From Leishmania martiniquensis (taxonomy: Eukaryota; Euglenozoa; Kinetoplastea; Trypanosomatida; Trypanosomatidae): DNA of 64,000 nucleotides. Below the pieces are notes generated by a model. It had not been told where the DNA came from. It worked only from the letters and a program-made list of their open reading frames with translations, and searched no databases. Below, in pieces: positions 8,750 to 18,518 of this stretch. Made by a program: the position numbers and the translations under genes. The stretch covers positions 1,073,143 through 1,137,142 of the forward strand of contig NC_090168.1 of assembly GCF_017916325.1 (NCBI RefSeq), read 5' to 3'. How positions within the stretch are numbered: the stretch's first letter is position 1; every line of letters begins with the position of its first letter.

Positions 8750-11377
8750 GAGGGGCCGATACACCTGCACCGGCGTAAGGAGCTGCGAAGGCACCTTGAG
8801 AGCAACAAGGAGCCCCTGCTACACGTACATGAAGGCTCTTATGTACCCACCGGCTCGTTTGCTCTCCTTGAGCAGCGTTGCCCTTTAGCATAAATACGGA
8901 CTCTCTTGACGATGGACAATCCCGTGTGCTTGTCCGGGGCGGATGGGGTCTCGCCTTCTCTGTATGATTCGCGCACCATTGTCTCTCTGGGGTCACCCCT
9001 CTACCACGGCGTCCTCTTTTTTCTTATTCATCGATGGGGGTGCGCGCATTGCTGCATTGCATGTCGACATACGTCCGCGGACCTTCCAGGCTCAGAGTTA
9101 GAGGACATTCCTCGTCGCTTTCGCGTCTGCTCTTATGCCGGGCCTCTTTTGTCATCGAGTCCTCGCACTGCCTGCCACCCGCCTCCAACGCTGTCACGCG
9201 CCTCCGTGCGCGTGGTGGCAGTGCGGGGGCGACGCAGCGCCAGGCACGCGCTGTGGCACGGCCAACACAGTCATCTGAGCACCCACTCTCACGCAGTCTC
9301 TAGTGACGCATGTGCACACATACCGCCTCGCAGGCGGCCTCACAGCCCGCCCACCAGCCTCCCAGGGCGTCACGCCCTGCGTCCACCTCGGCGCGGCTCC
9401 GGCTGCACACCACCACGAGGCAGTGGGTGGGCCGAGTGGGATGCGCTCGAGTCCTGCTGACGCTCTGCCCACCATTCGGATGGCGCAGACGTGCCCACGG
9501 TCGCATGTGGCCCGGGGGGCAGCGCCATCCAGGCCTCGGCCGCCGACATGCGCAGCGGGGGCGTCGCTCTGATCTCCGCACGTCGCACATGGTCGGCCCT
9601 GCCACCACGAGAGGGGGCGGCTCGGCGCCCGCAGGGGTAGAGGGAAAGAGCGGCTGCCTGGCCTCCGTCCGCAGAGAGTGGGGCGCCGCACCACCGCAAG
9701 GGCACGGCGCGCTGAGGTGTCGCACTTCTGTGACTGTGAGGAGAGATGGCTAGACGGAAGGAAGCGGCATGGAATCGAATCTATTCCATGGCGCACATAT
9801 ATGCATAGGGAACTCAGCTCATCGAAAGAGAATGCGGCCATCCGTATCTCTGTTTGCCTCTGCGGGAGCGCGAAAGGCGCCGCACTTGTTTTTTTTTCAG
9901 CGCTCAATTTCACTTTTTTTACTCATTGACAATGACAGAGGAGGCGGTGTGAGGAGAGGCGAAGAGAGGTAGTAGTAGAGGGCGGTGGTGGGGTCAAGGT
10001 GCGAGTGGAATCTCGCGTGTGGGTCGCTGAGAGGCTTGTCACGCGAGGGCGGCTATAGGTGCATCGCCATCTCTTGCCGGTCGCTGCCTCTCCCTCTAGT
10101 CGAGCTCCCACGGGCTGCGCATTTTTCCTTCCCTTTCTCTTTCCCTCCCACGTCTCCTTTCGTCTGGAGGACGTTTTGCCGGTAGCGATCCGTTTGCTGT
10201 GGCAGTCCTCCGTTGTGTACCGATTTTGTGTCACGCATCGTCTGCGTATGTGTGCTCGCATGTGTCTTTGTGTGTACAAGCGCGAATCTGCCTAGGCGTT
10301 TGTTTCGGGCGGAAGCATGTGAGCTTCGCATGACCGTCGTTCGGGCTCTCCATTTCTTTTCTCGGTGGGCGGTGTAGGATGCCACTGGACCATTCGGTGT
10401 GCAGACGTGTCTTCAAGGCTCCTTCCTTCAACATCATCTCTTGACTCTCTCTTTTCTTCTGCGACAGTTTGTGAGGGACTTTGGAGACCGCCGCCGCTGC
10501 AGGAGGTGATGTGGTCTCCTCCCCTCTCTCCCCCTCTCCCTCAAGCCGTTCTTTGCTTCTCTTCGGCGCATGTACTTATATACGGATGCTGTGCTGCCGA
10601 CTTCCAGGGGCACGTTCAGGCGAGCGAGAGTGCCATTTCGAGCACAGGGCGGCGTTGCGTGAACGAGGAGACGCAGAAGGCGCCGTTGTTGGAGGAGAAA
10701 ACTTGTTGAACACAAAGGTCGCAAGCGAGCACGTATGGGGTGGGGTAGTGAGATGACGTGCAGCGCGCTTGTGGCGACGCTGACCACCGTACACATTACC
10801 TATAGCGTCGTTAGCTGCTGGCGTGGCATCCCCTCCACCTCCTCATCTCTCTATCGTTTGTGCCGCTGGATTTTGTATAGGAAACCGGCCTTATCGAGTG
10901 AAGCGCCGGCACCGCACCCCACTTATGTTCTCATACCGTCTTCTGTAAGGCTGTCTCCTTCTCAATTTTCGTAGCGTGCTCAGGCGCAGATGCACACCTG
11001 CCCACCCACAGGCGGCAGCACGAACACTCCATGTCGCCGATGGTCTCCGTTACAGGATGGCTGCCTTGATTCAGGTGACTTGGCATCTGCGCAGCCGTGC
11101 GTAATGCTGAGCAGGGAAAGCCGCGCATCACCAAGTGTGGAACCGGAGACGAGCGCACATGCACGAATGGGGCTCTCTTGAGCGGTGACCTTTTTTTCCC
11201 CTCTCCTTCTGATTGCCTCTCTCTTTCTCTCTCTTTTCCTCGCGGCTTCCACTTCGATCCCCTTGCCATACTGGAGGGGGAGCGGCCATCCCCTTCCACC
11301 TCCTCCCCTTCGACGCACACAATCGCATTCCCCTCCCCCCTAACACGCCCCTATTGGTGTTGGTGTGGCCAAGCAAC
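8750..11377 (+). other. long intergenic region with full-length SIDER-like repeat
   Basis: About 2.6 kb between GALE and the next gene. It contains the repeat at 9178-9718, C/T-rich tracts (10130-10160, 10520-10560, 11190-11240 and 11290-11345) and no convincing ORF on either strand; the longer open frames at 9.2-9.9 kb are translations of the repeat. An AG near 11274-11275 after the last large tract is a plausible splice acceptor for the gene at 11378. Confidence 0.7.
9178..9718 (-). mobile_element. SIDER-like retroposon (copy B, full length)
   Basis: This unit of about 541 bp is nearly identical to the reverse complement of 25122-25663. Boundaries were set where the two copies lose similarity (CACCCGCCTCCAAC at the left, GCTGAGGT at the right). 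It lies downstream of GALE, where SIDER elements typically occupy 3' UTRs. It codes for no protein. Orientation is given relative to copy C. Confidence 0.8.
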
Positions 11378-13030
11378 ATGCGGCTTGCAAAGATGCCCTT
11401 GCTGCCTCTCTTCTTCTCCCCGCAAGCGCCTCATGTTCTCTTGGCCATAAAATGCGCAAGGTCACGTTGCTGCGAGTGGCATCAGAGGCATGAGCGGAGG
11501 CAGCGCGTGCTTGCGGAAAGGATGGCATCAACGGACATTTCCAGCCCCATGATGAGGCGAGGAGCGACTTGCCGCTCTTTTTCGGGACGGCGCCATCGCG
11601 CGCTGTGTGTAAAACGCCGCTCTGAGGAGGAAAGCCCGCACTTGTGCGCGCTGCGATGCAGCCGCGCCTTCGTCAAGTCTCGCTCGCTGTCTCCAGATGA
11701 CCCCTTCGGTGAGCGCAGCAGCTGGGAGGACCCGAGCGATGGCATCTATGCTGCGTGGAAAGACGTCGACCAGGAGGCTTTTGTAAATGCCGCGGGGAGC
11801 CAGGAAGTTCGCCAGGCGCATTTCGGGCCTGAGTGGGCTCGATTAAGCACGGTTGGCCGTATGTCTGTAAAGAAGATGCGAGAAGATCAAAAAGTGCGGC
11901 ACGCGCCGCCGCCGGGAGTGGCTGATGAAGAGGCCGAAGGCGCTGAGGTAACTGTCGCGGCGTCCGCGTCTTTGACCCAGCGCTACCCCACAGCAGAGGA
12001 GCTGCACGAGTCAGATTTGAGGCAGCGCCGCCGGCTGCTGAAGCGTAGTTACAGCAGCTACGAGGCCTTTGTAGAGCACGAGCTCGGCGGCGGCGAAGGT
12101 TCTCTAGAAGCGGAGGATGGCCTTGCCTCTGCTGAAGAGATGGGACTTCACCGAGATTTCAAGGCAGAGCTGCACTCGGCCGCGTCTATGGAGGATGCGT
12201 TCTCGGCTGTGGTAGGCCTTGACGGACGCGACCGCATGGCTCAGCGCAGCGTCGAGCGCGCGGCGCTGGAGGCACTGGAGGCGGCCGAGGTAGCAGAAAG
12301 AGTGCCGCTGCCGCCTTTCATGCTTGCGCCGGACACCGGTAACACTGCTGTGGCACCGACACTCGCGTTAGCGAGTCTGACCCTCGCCCCCACCACATCA
12401 GGGCCCATGACACCAGAGATGAGCGCCTCGAAGGCGGCGATCTATACGCGCTTCGGGACTTCGTGCTCGACGACTGGCGATGCCTCGGAGTCAGCTTTGA
12501 CTTATGCGTCTGCAACTGCCAGCGGCATCCCTGCCCAGGTTGTGCGGCAGGTTCTGGGCTCCCTCGGCGCTCCACATGGTGATCTTCGCCTCCCCCTCAG
12601 CGATCCCATGCGTTGGGGCACAGAGGACATCGTACTGTTTCTTACAATTATGGAGCGACCGCCCCTCTGTGCCAGGGTCGGCAACGTGCCGGAGTCATCA
12701 GCGTGTTCGACAATGGACGACACCATGTGCGACGCATTCCGCATGGCACGTGTAACGGGTGAGACGCTGCTAAATGTGGTGGTACCGCCTCGGCTGTTTC
12801 GGCTCATGCGCCAATGGCACCTCCGTCGACAGGATGTCGTGCTCAAAGCTTGGAAGCTGCGGGGAGACATGATGGGGGCGCCAGCGAGGGCGACGGACAG
12901 CCGTCTTCCAGATGATGTAGTGCAAAGGGCTGTGGCGGAGGGCTGCGAGGGGCTGGCAGAGGCGGTGGAGCAGCTGGACAGTACCCTCATTCAAGAGACC
13001 ATTCTTCTCTGTTTTCGGTATGGCCACTGA
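11378..13030 (+). CDS. Hypothetical protein with C-terminal SAM-like domain, possibly mitochondrial
   Basis: The product is 550 aa, with 11378 taken as the first ATG; the frame is open to 11213 only through a TTG. Other possible starts are 11522 and 11549. The one at 11549 would give an Arg-rich, acid-poor N-terminus (MMRRGATCRSFSGRR) resembling a mitochondrial presequence. The middle is rich in Glu and Ala with charged helices (about 150-320), then a Thr/Ser/Ala-rich low-complexity part. Residues about 411-496 (from RWGTEDIVLFL through VTGETLLN and LFRLMRQWHL to VLKAWKLR) fit the helix pattern of a sterile alpha motif. I do not recognise a family, and no catalytic motif is visible. A protein-protein adaptor role is inferred from the SAM-like part only. 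Confidence 0.75.
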   Translation: MRLAKMPLLPLFFSPQAPHVLLAIKCARSRCCEWHQRHERRQRVLAERMASTDISSPMMRRGATCRSFSGRRHRALCVKRRSEEESPHLCALRCSRAFVKSRSLSPDDPFGERSSWEDPSDGIYAAWKDVDQEAFVNAAGSQEVRQAHFGPEWARLSTVGRMSVKKMREDQKVRHAPPPGVADEEAEGAEVTVAASASLTQRYPTAEELHESDLRQRRRLLKRSYSSYEAFVEHELGGGEGSLEAEDGLASAEEMGLHRDFKAELHSAASMEDAFSAVVGLDGRDRMAQRSVERAALEALEAAEVAERVPLPPFMLAPDTGNTAVAPTLALASLTLAPTTSGPMTPEMSASKAAIYTRFGTSCSTTGDASESALTYASATASGIPAQVVRQVLGSLGAPHGDLRLPLSDPMRWGTEDIVLFLTIMERPPLCARVGNVPESSACSTMDDTMCDAFRMARVTGETLLNVVVPPRLFRLMRQWHLRRQDVVLKAWKLRGDMMGAPARATDSRLPDDVVQRAVAEGCEGLAEAVEQLDSTLIQETILLCFRYGH

Positions 13031-14162
13031 CAGTTCATGTGTGCCGCGCTCTGTGTGGCTCCCGACCTGCTGCGCCTGTGTACCAGGGCACGTGCGCTTC
13101 ACGCCTACTCTACAGGCTTCTCTTTGCCCCTCCTTGCCCCGTCGTGTGAGTGAGGGGCTACGACGGTGGTGGTGGTGGCTGCTGGAACTTGGGCGCTACA
13201 CATCCGTAGAGAGGGCATTGGCGTGCCTTCGCTGCGTGCTGCTTGGGTGTGTGTGTGTGTGTGCGTGTGTGTGTGTGTCTGGTACGCCCCTACGGGGGCA
13301 GGACGAACCGAAGGAGTGGAAAGGGTGACCAAAAACGCATCAGAAGAGGAGATCGTTCGGCACAGGTGCTGCCGCCCTGCGCGGGAGCAAAGAGGCAACG
13401 CCGCGCCTCACTATACTCGGGTGCGGTGGCGGTGCTCTCCGCCCCTTGCTGTGTATGCGAGGTATGAGGCCAGAAAACAGAGAGGAATCCTGCGATGGGG
13501 GGCCGGCAGCAAACGCGCCAATACTGCCCCCCTCCTCCCCTCTCTCTCCCCTCCCCCTCCCCCCATCGTCGTTTTGTGCCTTAGTCAGGACGATGCGCTG
13601 CCTCGTCCTCGCAGGAGAGGGGGACAGGGGGTAAGAAGGAGCCGACCCTCGCTTTTGTGCTCTATCGCGCATATCCGGTGCTTTCAGCGTTGCCCTGCAC
13701 GGCTGCTCGGCCTCCGCCGCGTCTTCGAGGAGAGCGCATGGGCATGGCCCTTGTGCGATCAATGAACCCCCTCACTGGTAACAGCGCCGCCCGCGTTTGC
13801 TGGTGCGCAGTCGTAAAACCTGTTGCCGACTGCTCTCTGCGCTTTCTTCTTTATGCTCTCTGGCTGAGCGAGAGGTCGACAGACGCAAGCGCTTTCTGCA
13901 AGGTATGCGCGGTGATTCTTGTGCCATCACAGAAGCTGCATGCGTCGTACAGACCCACGCCCCTTGCCACTCACATACAGCCGGGCACGGTAGAGACCGA
14001 TAGAGCCGGCAACGCCTGAGACACTACCCTTCCGTAGCCAGGTGTGACCCACCTCGTGCAGGGACGTCCGATCCGCACCTACCGTTAACACAGCTAGTCG
14101 GCTACACGCGCTTCTACTCCATTCGGCACCAGCATAGAAGAAAAAAATCAAAGATCAATCCT
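13031..14162 (+). other. intergenic region
   Basis: No convincing gene. It holds a TG microsatellite at 13247-13278, a C-rich pyrimidine tract at 13525-13565 and a CT-rich tract near 13825-13866 followed by AG at 13867-13868, a plausible CDC45 splice acceptor. An open frame at 13736-14019 lies in the probable 5' UTR and has no protein-like features. Confidence 0.65.
13247..13278. repeat. (GT)n microsatellite
   Basis: GT repeat with one GC interruption, in the 3' flank of the SAM-like gene. Confidence 0.9.
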
Positions 14163-16595
14163 ATGGCGGCTACTTCCGGGGTACCGGAGCCGTGGGCTCG
14201 CATCTCCAGCTACTACGCATCCACTCGCAAGAGCATCAATATCCTCGTCGCACCGACGGCAGACGCGGCTGCCGCTTCGCTCAGCCTGACGTACCTCATG
14301 AAGGTGTTCCTATTCCCCTTCAAGTTGCATCCGACAGGCTCCTACGATGAGTTGCGATGGTTCATAGAGCAGACGAACTTTGCACAGGACAGCGAACGTG
14401 ACGATGACAGAAGCCCCCGCATCGGCGACCTCTATGTTCTTGTGGGTCTTGGTGCCCCCGTTCTGCTGGAGGACTACTTTGACTTCACGCGGCACATCGT
14501 CATTGTCTTGGACGCCTACCGCCCTTTTCACCTTGGCAATTTGCGCCGCGAAGACGGCGACCGCTGCATCATCTGGGGCAGCGACTGCATACAGGCGGAG
14601 GTGGATGCCTTCTTTCGCAAGCAGCGCGCTAAGGAGGCGCGGCGGCGGCGGCGGAACCGCCGCCGCCAGGACATGAAGCGCCATCGCCGTCACACGCGCT
14701 CCTCTCACGCACGAGTGCGGCACCACCGCACTGAGGACGGTGGCATGCAGGACGACATGCGAAAGAGCGGTGAGCACTCTCTCGATGGCGCACCCGACGA
14801 CGATGATGTCTACAGCGATGGGAGCATCATTAGCACCAGTACTGTCAGCGACGAGGACGAGACTTCAGACTCCGATGGTGACGCCGATATCGACCTCTTC
14901 GATGGCGAGGACGACGACGCCACCCCGTCGCAGAGCCAGGATCGTGTGGACTGGCGCAGCGCCCATGGAGAGGTGCCGGAGTACTTGGAGGCCCTCTATT
15001 ACGCCTGCTCCTGTGCCGGTCGAAGCAGCGCGTTGGAGGTGTACGATCTGTCGGTCCTTTTGCACCGCTTCAACGACGCGATCCTCTGGCACGCCGCTGT
15101 TGGCGTCTGTGATTTGTATCTGCGCCGTCTGGTCGACTACAGCGCGTACCTGGTGGAAATGGCACCGCTGCAAGAGGCTGTCTCTCTTCAGCAGAGCGTG
15201 CGGCGCGGTATTCTACGTGACCGTACGGAGGAGGCGGCCAACGGCTATGACCAGGCTTCCACAAATAGCATGCAGCTGAGCAACCGAGAGGAGGAACAGC
15301 TCCACCTGTTGCGTCACTCCACCCTTTGGGACGCCATCTGGTACGAACCGCAAGTGGCAAGCGCGCTCGACCTCCATCACATAGAGGACGGCCGCCCGCG
15401 GCTGAGTCAGCTCCTCGCAAGTCGCTGTGGTGTGTCTATCGCAATGGCGCAGCGACCTTGGCGCGAGGTGCCTGCCGACGTGGCCAGCGAAGCTTTGTGT
15501 CGCGTACTGGCCGAGTTGCAGAGCTGGGTTAATGCTCAGGGTAACGCCACTGCTTACAGGAGTCGTATACGGTGTATCTCTCGCAAGATAGGCTACAGCA
15601 CTGCAGTCTCCACGTTCGACGTGTGCAAGCTCTTCACGGCTGAGATGGCAGCAATACCGCCGGCGTCGGTGCACGTCGTTGACGGGCCCACAGAGCTGGC
15701 GAGCCGGGCACCTGAGGAGGTGGCGGTGTTGGTGCAGCGAAAGCTGGCCGAGTTTCAACGACGCCAATTCTGGCGCGCAAGTGCGGTGCTGGACGTGGAC
15801 CCGAACGAGAAGCTGTTCAACGAAGCTCTAGCGGGGTCGCTGTCGCTGCAGCAGGCCGTGGCTGACGCTACGAGCTCCATGATGCAGCCCGGCAACGTGC
15901 AGAGCAGCACTGGGATTCACTACGCGCTGCCGCTGGACCCGTCCAAGATCTCGCCGACGCTGGAAACCTTCTGCACCGTGCGGCGACTGTCTGTGTTGGC
16001 GGAGCGACTCTTCTTCACACTTTCGATCAGCCGACGGCGTGACCGGCGCGGCGTGACGGTGCTGCGGCCTCTCATCCTCTCCTGCGCGCTGCCGCAGGCA
16101 CGCCTCACGACCCCGTCTACAGCGAGCAGCGGCAGCGGAAGCGGCTTACCGTCTGGACTCGGCATGGATGCCTTGGCACCTGCTGCAGCCTTGAGCGAAA
16201 CACAGGGTCTTGTGACTTCAGCGTCAACGGTGGCAGTCGCCGGTGGTGCTTCCATAGGTGGCGGTGCGCAGGTTGAGGACACGGCTGAGTACGTCGTCGT
16301 GCTCACCCACGGCGGCAACACTGGTGCTGGCATGCTCCCACTCCTTCCCATGTATCGCTTTGCCCAGTGCATCGAAGACGAGCACTTCAGCACGCCACCG
16401 CGCCACCTCTTTGTGGAGCGGAATGCGGTGCAGCTGCGTGGTCGTGAGGGAACGACCTACCTTGTTGAGCGTATGCTGCTGTCGTCGGTGAAAACGACAA
16501 TACCGCGGCACGAGTTTAGCAAGCGACGCGCGCTCGCAGCGGACGAGTACGATGCCGAGGGTACTGAGGGCGAAGTTGTGGAAGTGGTAGACTAG
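14163..16595 (+). CDS. CDC45: CDC45 replication initiation/elongation factor
   Basis: The 810-aa product is a CDC45-family protein, the scaffold that joins MCM2-7 and GINS in the CMG helicase. The N-terminal DHH-like fold is visible as ISSYYASTRKSINILVAPTADAAA with the LMKVFLFPFKLHPTGSYDEL segment, then LYVLVGLGAPVLLEDYF, IVIVLDAYRPFHLGNL and IIWGSDCI. A very basic run (157-183, RRRRRNRRRQ) and a long acidic run (212-258) follow in the position where other CDC45 proteins have an acidic linker. The C-terminal half has the conserved LLRHSTLWDAIWYEP block and a helical region. At 810 residues it is longer than the yeast or human protein (about 570-650), mainly through the linker and a Ser/Gly insert near 655-700. 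The ATG at 14163 is the first in frame. Nuclear location is expected. Confidence 0.93.
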   Translation: MAATSGVPEPWARISSYYASTRKSINILVAPTADAAAASLSLTYLMKVFLFPFKLHPTGSYDELRWFIEQTNFAQDSERDDDRSPRIGDLYVLVGLGAPVLLEDYFDFTRHIVIVLDAYRPFHLGNLRREDGDRCIIWGSDCIQAEVDAFFRKQRAKEARRRRRNRRRQDMKRHRRHTRSSHARVRHHRTEDGGMQDDMRKSGEHSLDGAPDDDDVYSDGSIISTSTVSDEDETSDSDGDADIDLFDGEDDDATPSQSQDRVDWRSAHGEVPEYLEALYYACSCAGRSSALEVYDLSVLLHRFNDAILWHAAVGVCDLYLRRLVDYSAYLVEMAPLQEAVSLQQSVRRGILRDRTEEAANGYDQASTNSMQLSNREEEQLHLLRHSTLWDAIWYEPQVASALDLHHIEDGRPRLSQLLASRCGVSIAMAQRPWREVPADVASEALCRVLAELQSWVNAQGNATAYRSRIRCISRKIGYSTAVSTFDVCKLFTAEMAAIPPASVHVVDGPTELASRAPEEVAVLVQRKLAEFQRRQFWRASAVLDVDPNEKLFNEALAGSLSLQQAVADATSSMMQPGNVQSSTGIHYALPLDPSKISPTLETFCTVRRLSVLAERLFFTLSISRRRDRRGVTVLRPLILSCALPQARLTTPSTASSGSGSGLPSGLGMDALAPAAALSETQGLVTSASTVAVAGGASIGGGAQVEDTAEYVVVLTHGGNTGAGMLPLLPMYRFAQCIEDEHFSTPPRHLFVERNAVQLRGREGTTYLVERMLLSSVKTTIPRHEFSKRRALAADEYDAEGTEGEVVEVVD

Positions 16596-17089
16596 CGAGC
16601 CACGGGGAGAGGCGGCGGAGGATTCGGCTGTTTGCCGCGCCTCCCCACCCCATCCTCCCGCCGGCATCTACGAAGTTTTGCGCGCTCCATGTCGGCGCCA
16701 TGAAGGGTGATGTTGTGTGCGTGCGCGCTCCTGCGGCCTTTTCATTGCTAGTTGGTGGCACTCTGATTTACCCTTTCGGCTTTGCCATAGATGCTGCCAC
16801 TCCTTTCTCCCCTCTCTCGGTGTGCACGCTGCCGCCTCTTTGGCTTCACAGTCTCTATTCACGTACATAAACGTGCAGAGCCGGCTTCCCCCTTCTGCGT
16901 GTGCATGTGTGTGCTTGGGGGGGGCGGCGGGAGGGGGGTTATCAGCGGAGGGCTCTCTGCGTGCGCCTCTGTGTGCACGCATGCAGCCATGCGAAAGGCA
17001 GCGTAGCCCTAAGAAGTACATGGGCAACTTTACATGGAGGAACATGGAGGGACGGCGGCAACGGCAGCGCAGAAGATATTCTTAATGAC

Positions 17090-17118
17090 ATATATATATA
17101 TATACATATATATATATG
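17090..17118. repeat. (TA)n microsatellite
   Basis: Alternating AT repeat with one C interruption, in the CDC45 3' flank. Confidence 0.9.
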
Positions 17119-18138
17119 GAGCTGTGACCCCGAGAACGATTTCTTCCCGTTGAATATCGAACCACAGGCACCTATGTAACGTCGTACAAGATGGTCTTTG
17201 CTGCCTTACGGTTGCGTTGCGGATATATCGCTCTCACTTCTTGCGTCTGTCGCCTGCCATGGACGCGCTTCCGCTCACTGCGGAGCACTGGCCCATGCGG
17301 CAGCCTCCTCTGCCCACCTCCCGAAGAGGCTGCTCAGGCGCGCATACGTAGGCGAGCACAGATGCACTACACCCAGCCAGCTCGAGGAAGGCGATACCAA
17401 GCTGGAAAACAATCGGCGCTCCCGTTGCCATTAGAGGGAGCTCGGCCTCTCCTCTTACTGTCTCTTCGGCTCGACTGGGCGCCGAATGAGATGCCGTGCT
17501 AGGCTTCGCTAGTGCTTTGGAGCCAGGAACATGGGGCTTGAGCGGTGCTATCGAGGAGGAGGGGGGGTCTGGCCTCTTCCTGTGCTCTGATGCTGTCCTT
17601 TGTGCAGGGGCATCGATTGCACTGTGCGCCACAACGCCATTCCTATGCCGAGCCCATCTCAGAGTCGAACCGCTCTCCTCCTCTCCTCCCCTGCTTTACG
17701 CGCGGCTTGGTTTCAAGTGTACACACATAAACGTACCAGAAAAAGGTGACGCGAGCCCCCCCTCCCTCTCGCCATCGCGCGCGTGCATGTCTACGCCGCA
17801 CATCCATAGCTGTTCCTGGCGACACCCACATCCTCACCTCATTTGTTGCTGTTCCGTCAGCTTGGCTCGCCTTCGAAGTCGACTCCTTTCGTGAAAGGAG
17901 CGGCGAGAAGATAAGCGCTGCGCGGGCGTTTGTGGATGGCTGCGGATGTGAGTTTTTCGTGTATGTGCGCCAGCGCGCTGTCCTCTCGCATGTGTTCGCT
18001 GAACAAGGGCTCGCCTCTGCGCTCTCTGCTTCGTGCGAATCAGCCTCACCTGCTGCTCGCCAGTGCACTGGGATAGACACACCAGGCAGACCGTTTGCCG
18101 TCACACATAGAAGATAGGTTTCTCCCTTCCCCCTCCCT

Positions 18139-18158
18139 CACACACACACACACACACA
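18139..18158. repeat. (CA)10 microsatellite
   Basis: Ten CA units preceded by a CT-rich run, in the 5' flank of the coiled-coil gene. Confidence 0.9.
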
Positions 18159-18348
18159 TTAACACAGACGCTCCCTAGGAGAGGCGTATTGTGAGCTCAC
18201 TCAGTCATAGAAGAAGAAATCACGTGCGCACGTGCGTCTCAGCTTCCGCCCTGTTGCTGGCGCGTTTGGCTCCGTGCTCGCTGTGTGCGGCATCCCCCGC
18301 TTCCGACACGTCGACGAACGTGCCTCGTTGTGTCCTTCGCGGCCGCTT

Positions 18349-18394
18349 CTTTTTCCCCCTTTTAGCTATTGCTGTTCTTCCTTTGCTGCTGCAG
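18349..18394 (+). promoter_or_regulatory. probable trans-splice acceptor tract of the coiled-coil gene
   Basis: A C/T tract ends in TTTTAG (AG at 18364-18365), and a second T/C-rich stretch ends in GCTGCAG (AG at 18393-18394). Spliced-leader addition at either site leaves the ATG at 18519 as the first in-frame start. Confidence 0.55.
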
Positions 18395-18518
18395 GCAGCG
18401 GTGTCGCGCGGGTCTGGCGCGCACTTTTGCCCCAGCTATCATAGTTCTCCTCGTTCTGGGGGCATTGCCGCGACGACATAGGCTTCTAGCCCAGGCCGCT
18501 GTGCCAGTGGAGGGCGAC

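Larger units (their letters stand above)
16596..18518 (+). other. intergenic region
   Basis: About 1.9 kb without a convincing gene. Present are a G-rich run at 16917-16937, a TA-rich microsatellite at 17090-17118, a CA microsatellite at 18139-18158 and a strong splice-acceptor-like tract ending at 18394. Open frames at 17191-17502 and 17746-18117 lack protein-like character; the latter has no ATG. Confidence 0.65.

Noticed and set aside
13736..14019. Small ORF just upstream of CDC45
   Set aside because: Lies across the probable splice acceptor (13867) and shows no conserved motif; at most a chance frame in the 5' flank.
18369..18518. N-terminal signal-anchor-like extension of the coiled-coil protein
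   Set aside because: It begins at TTG with no ATG, and an acceptor AG lies inside it (18393-18394).
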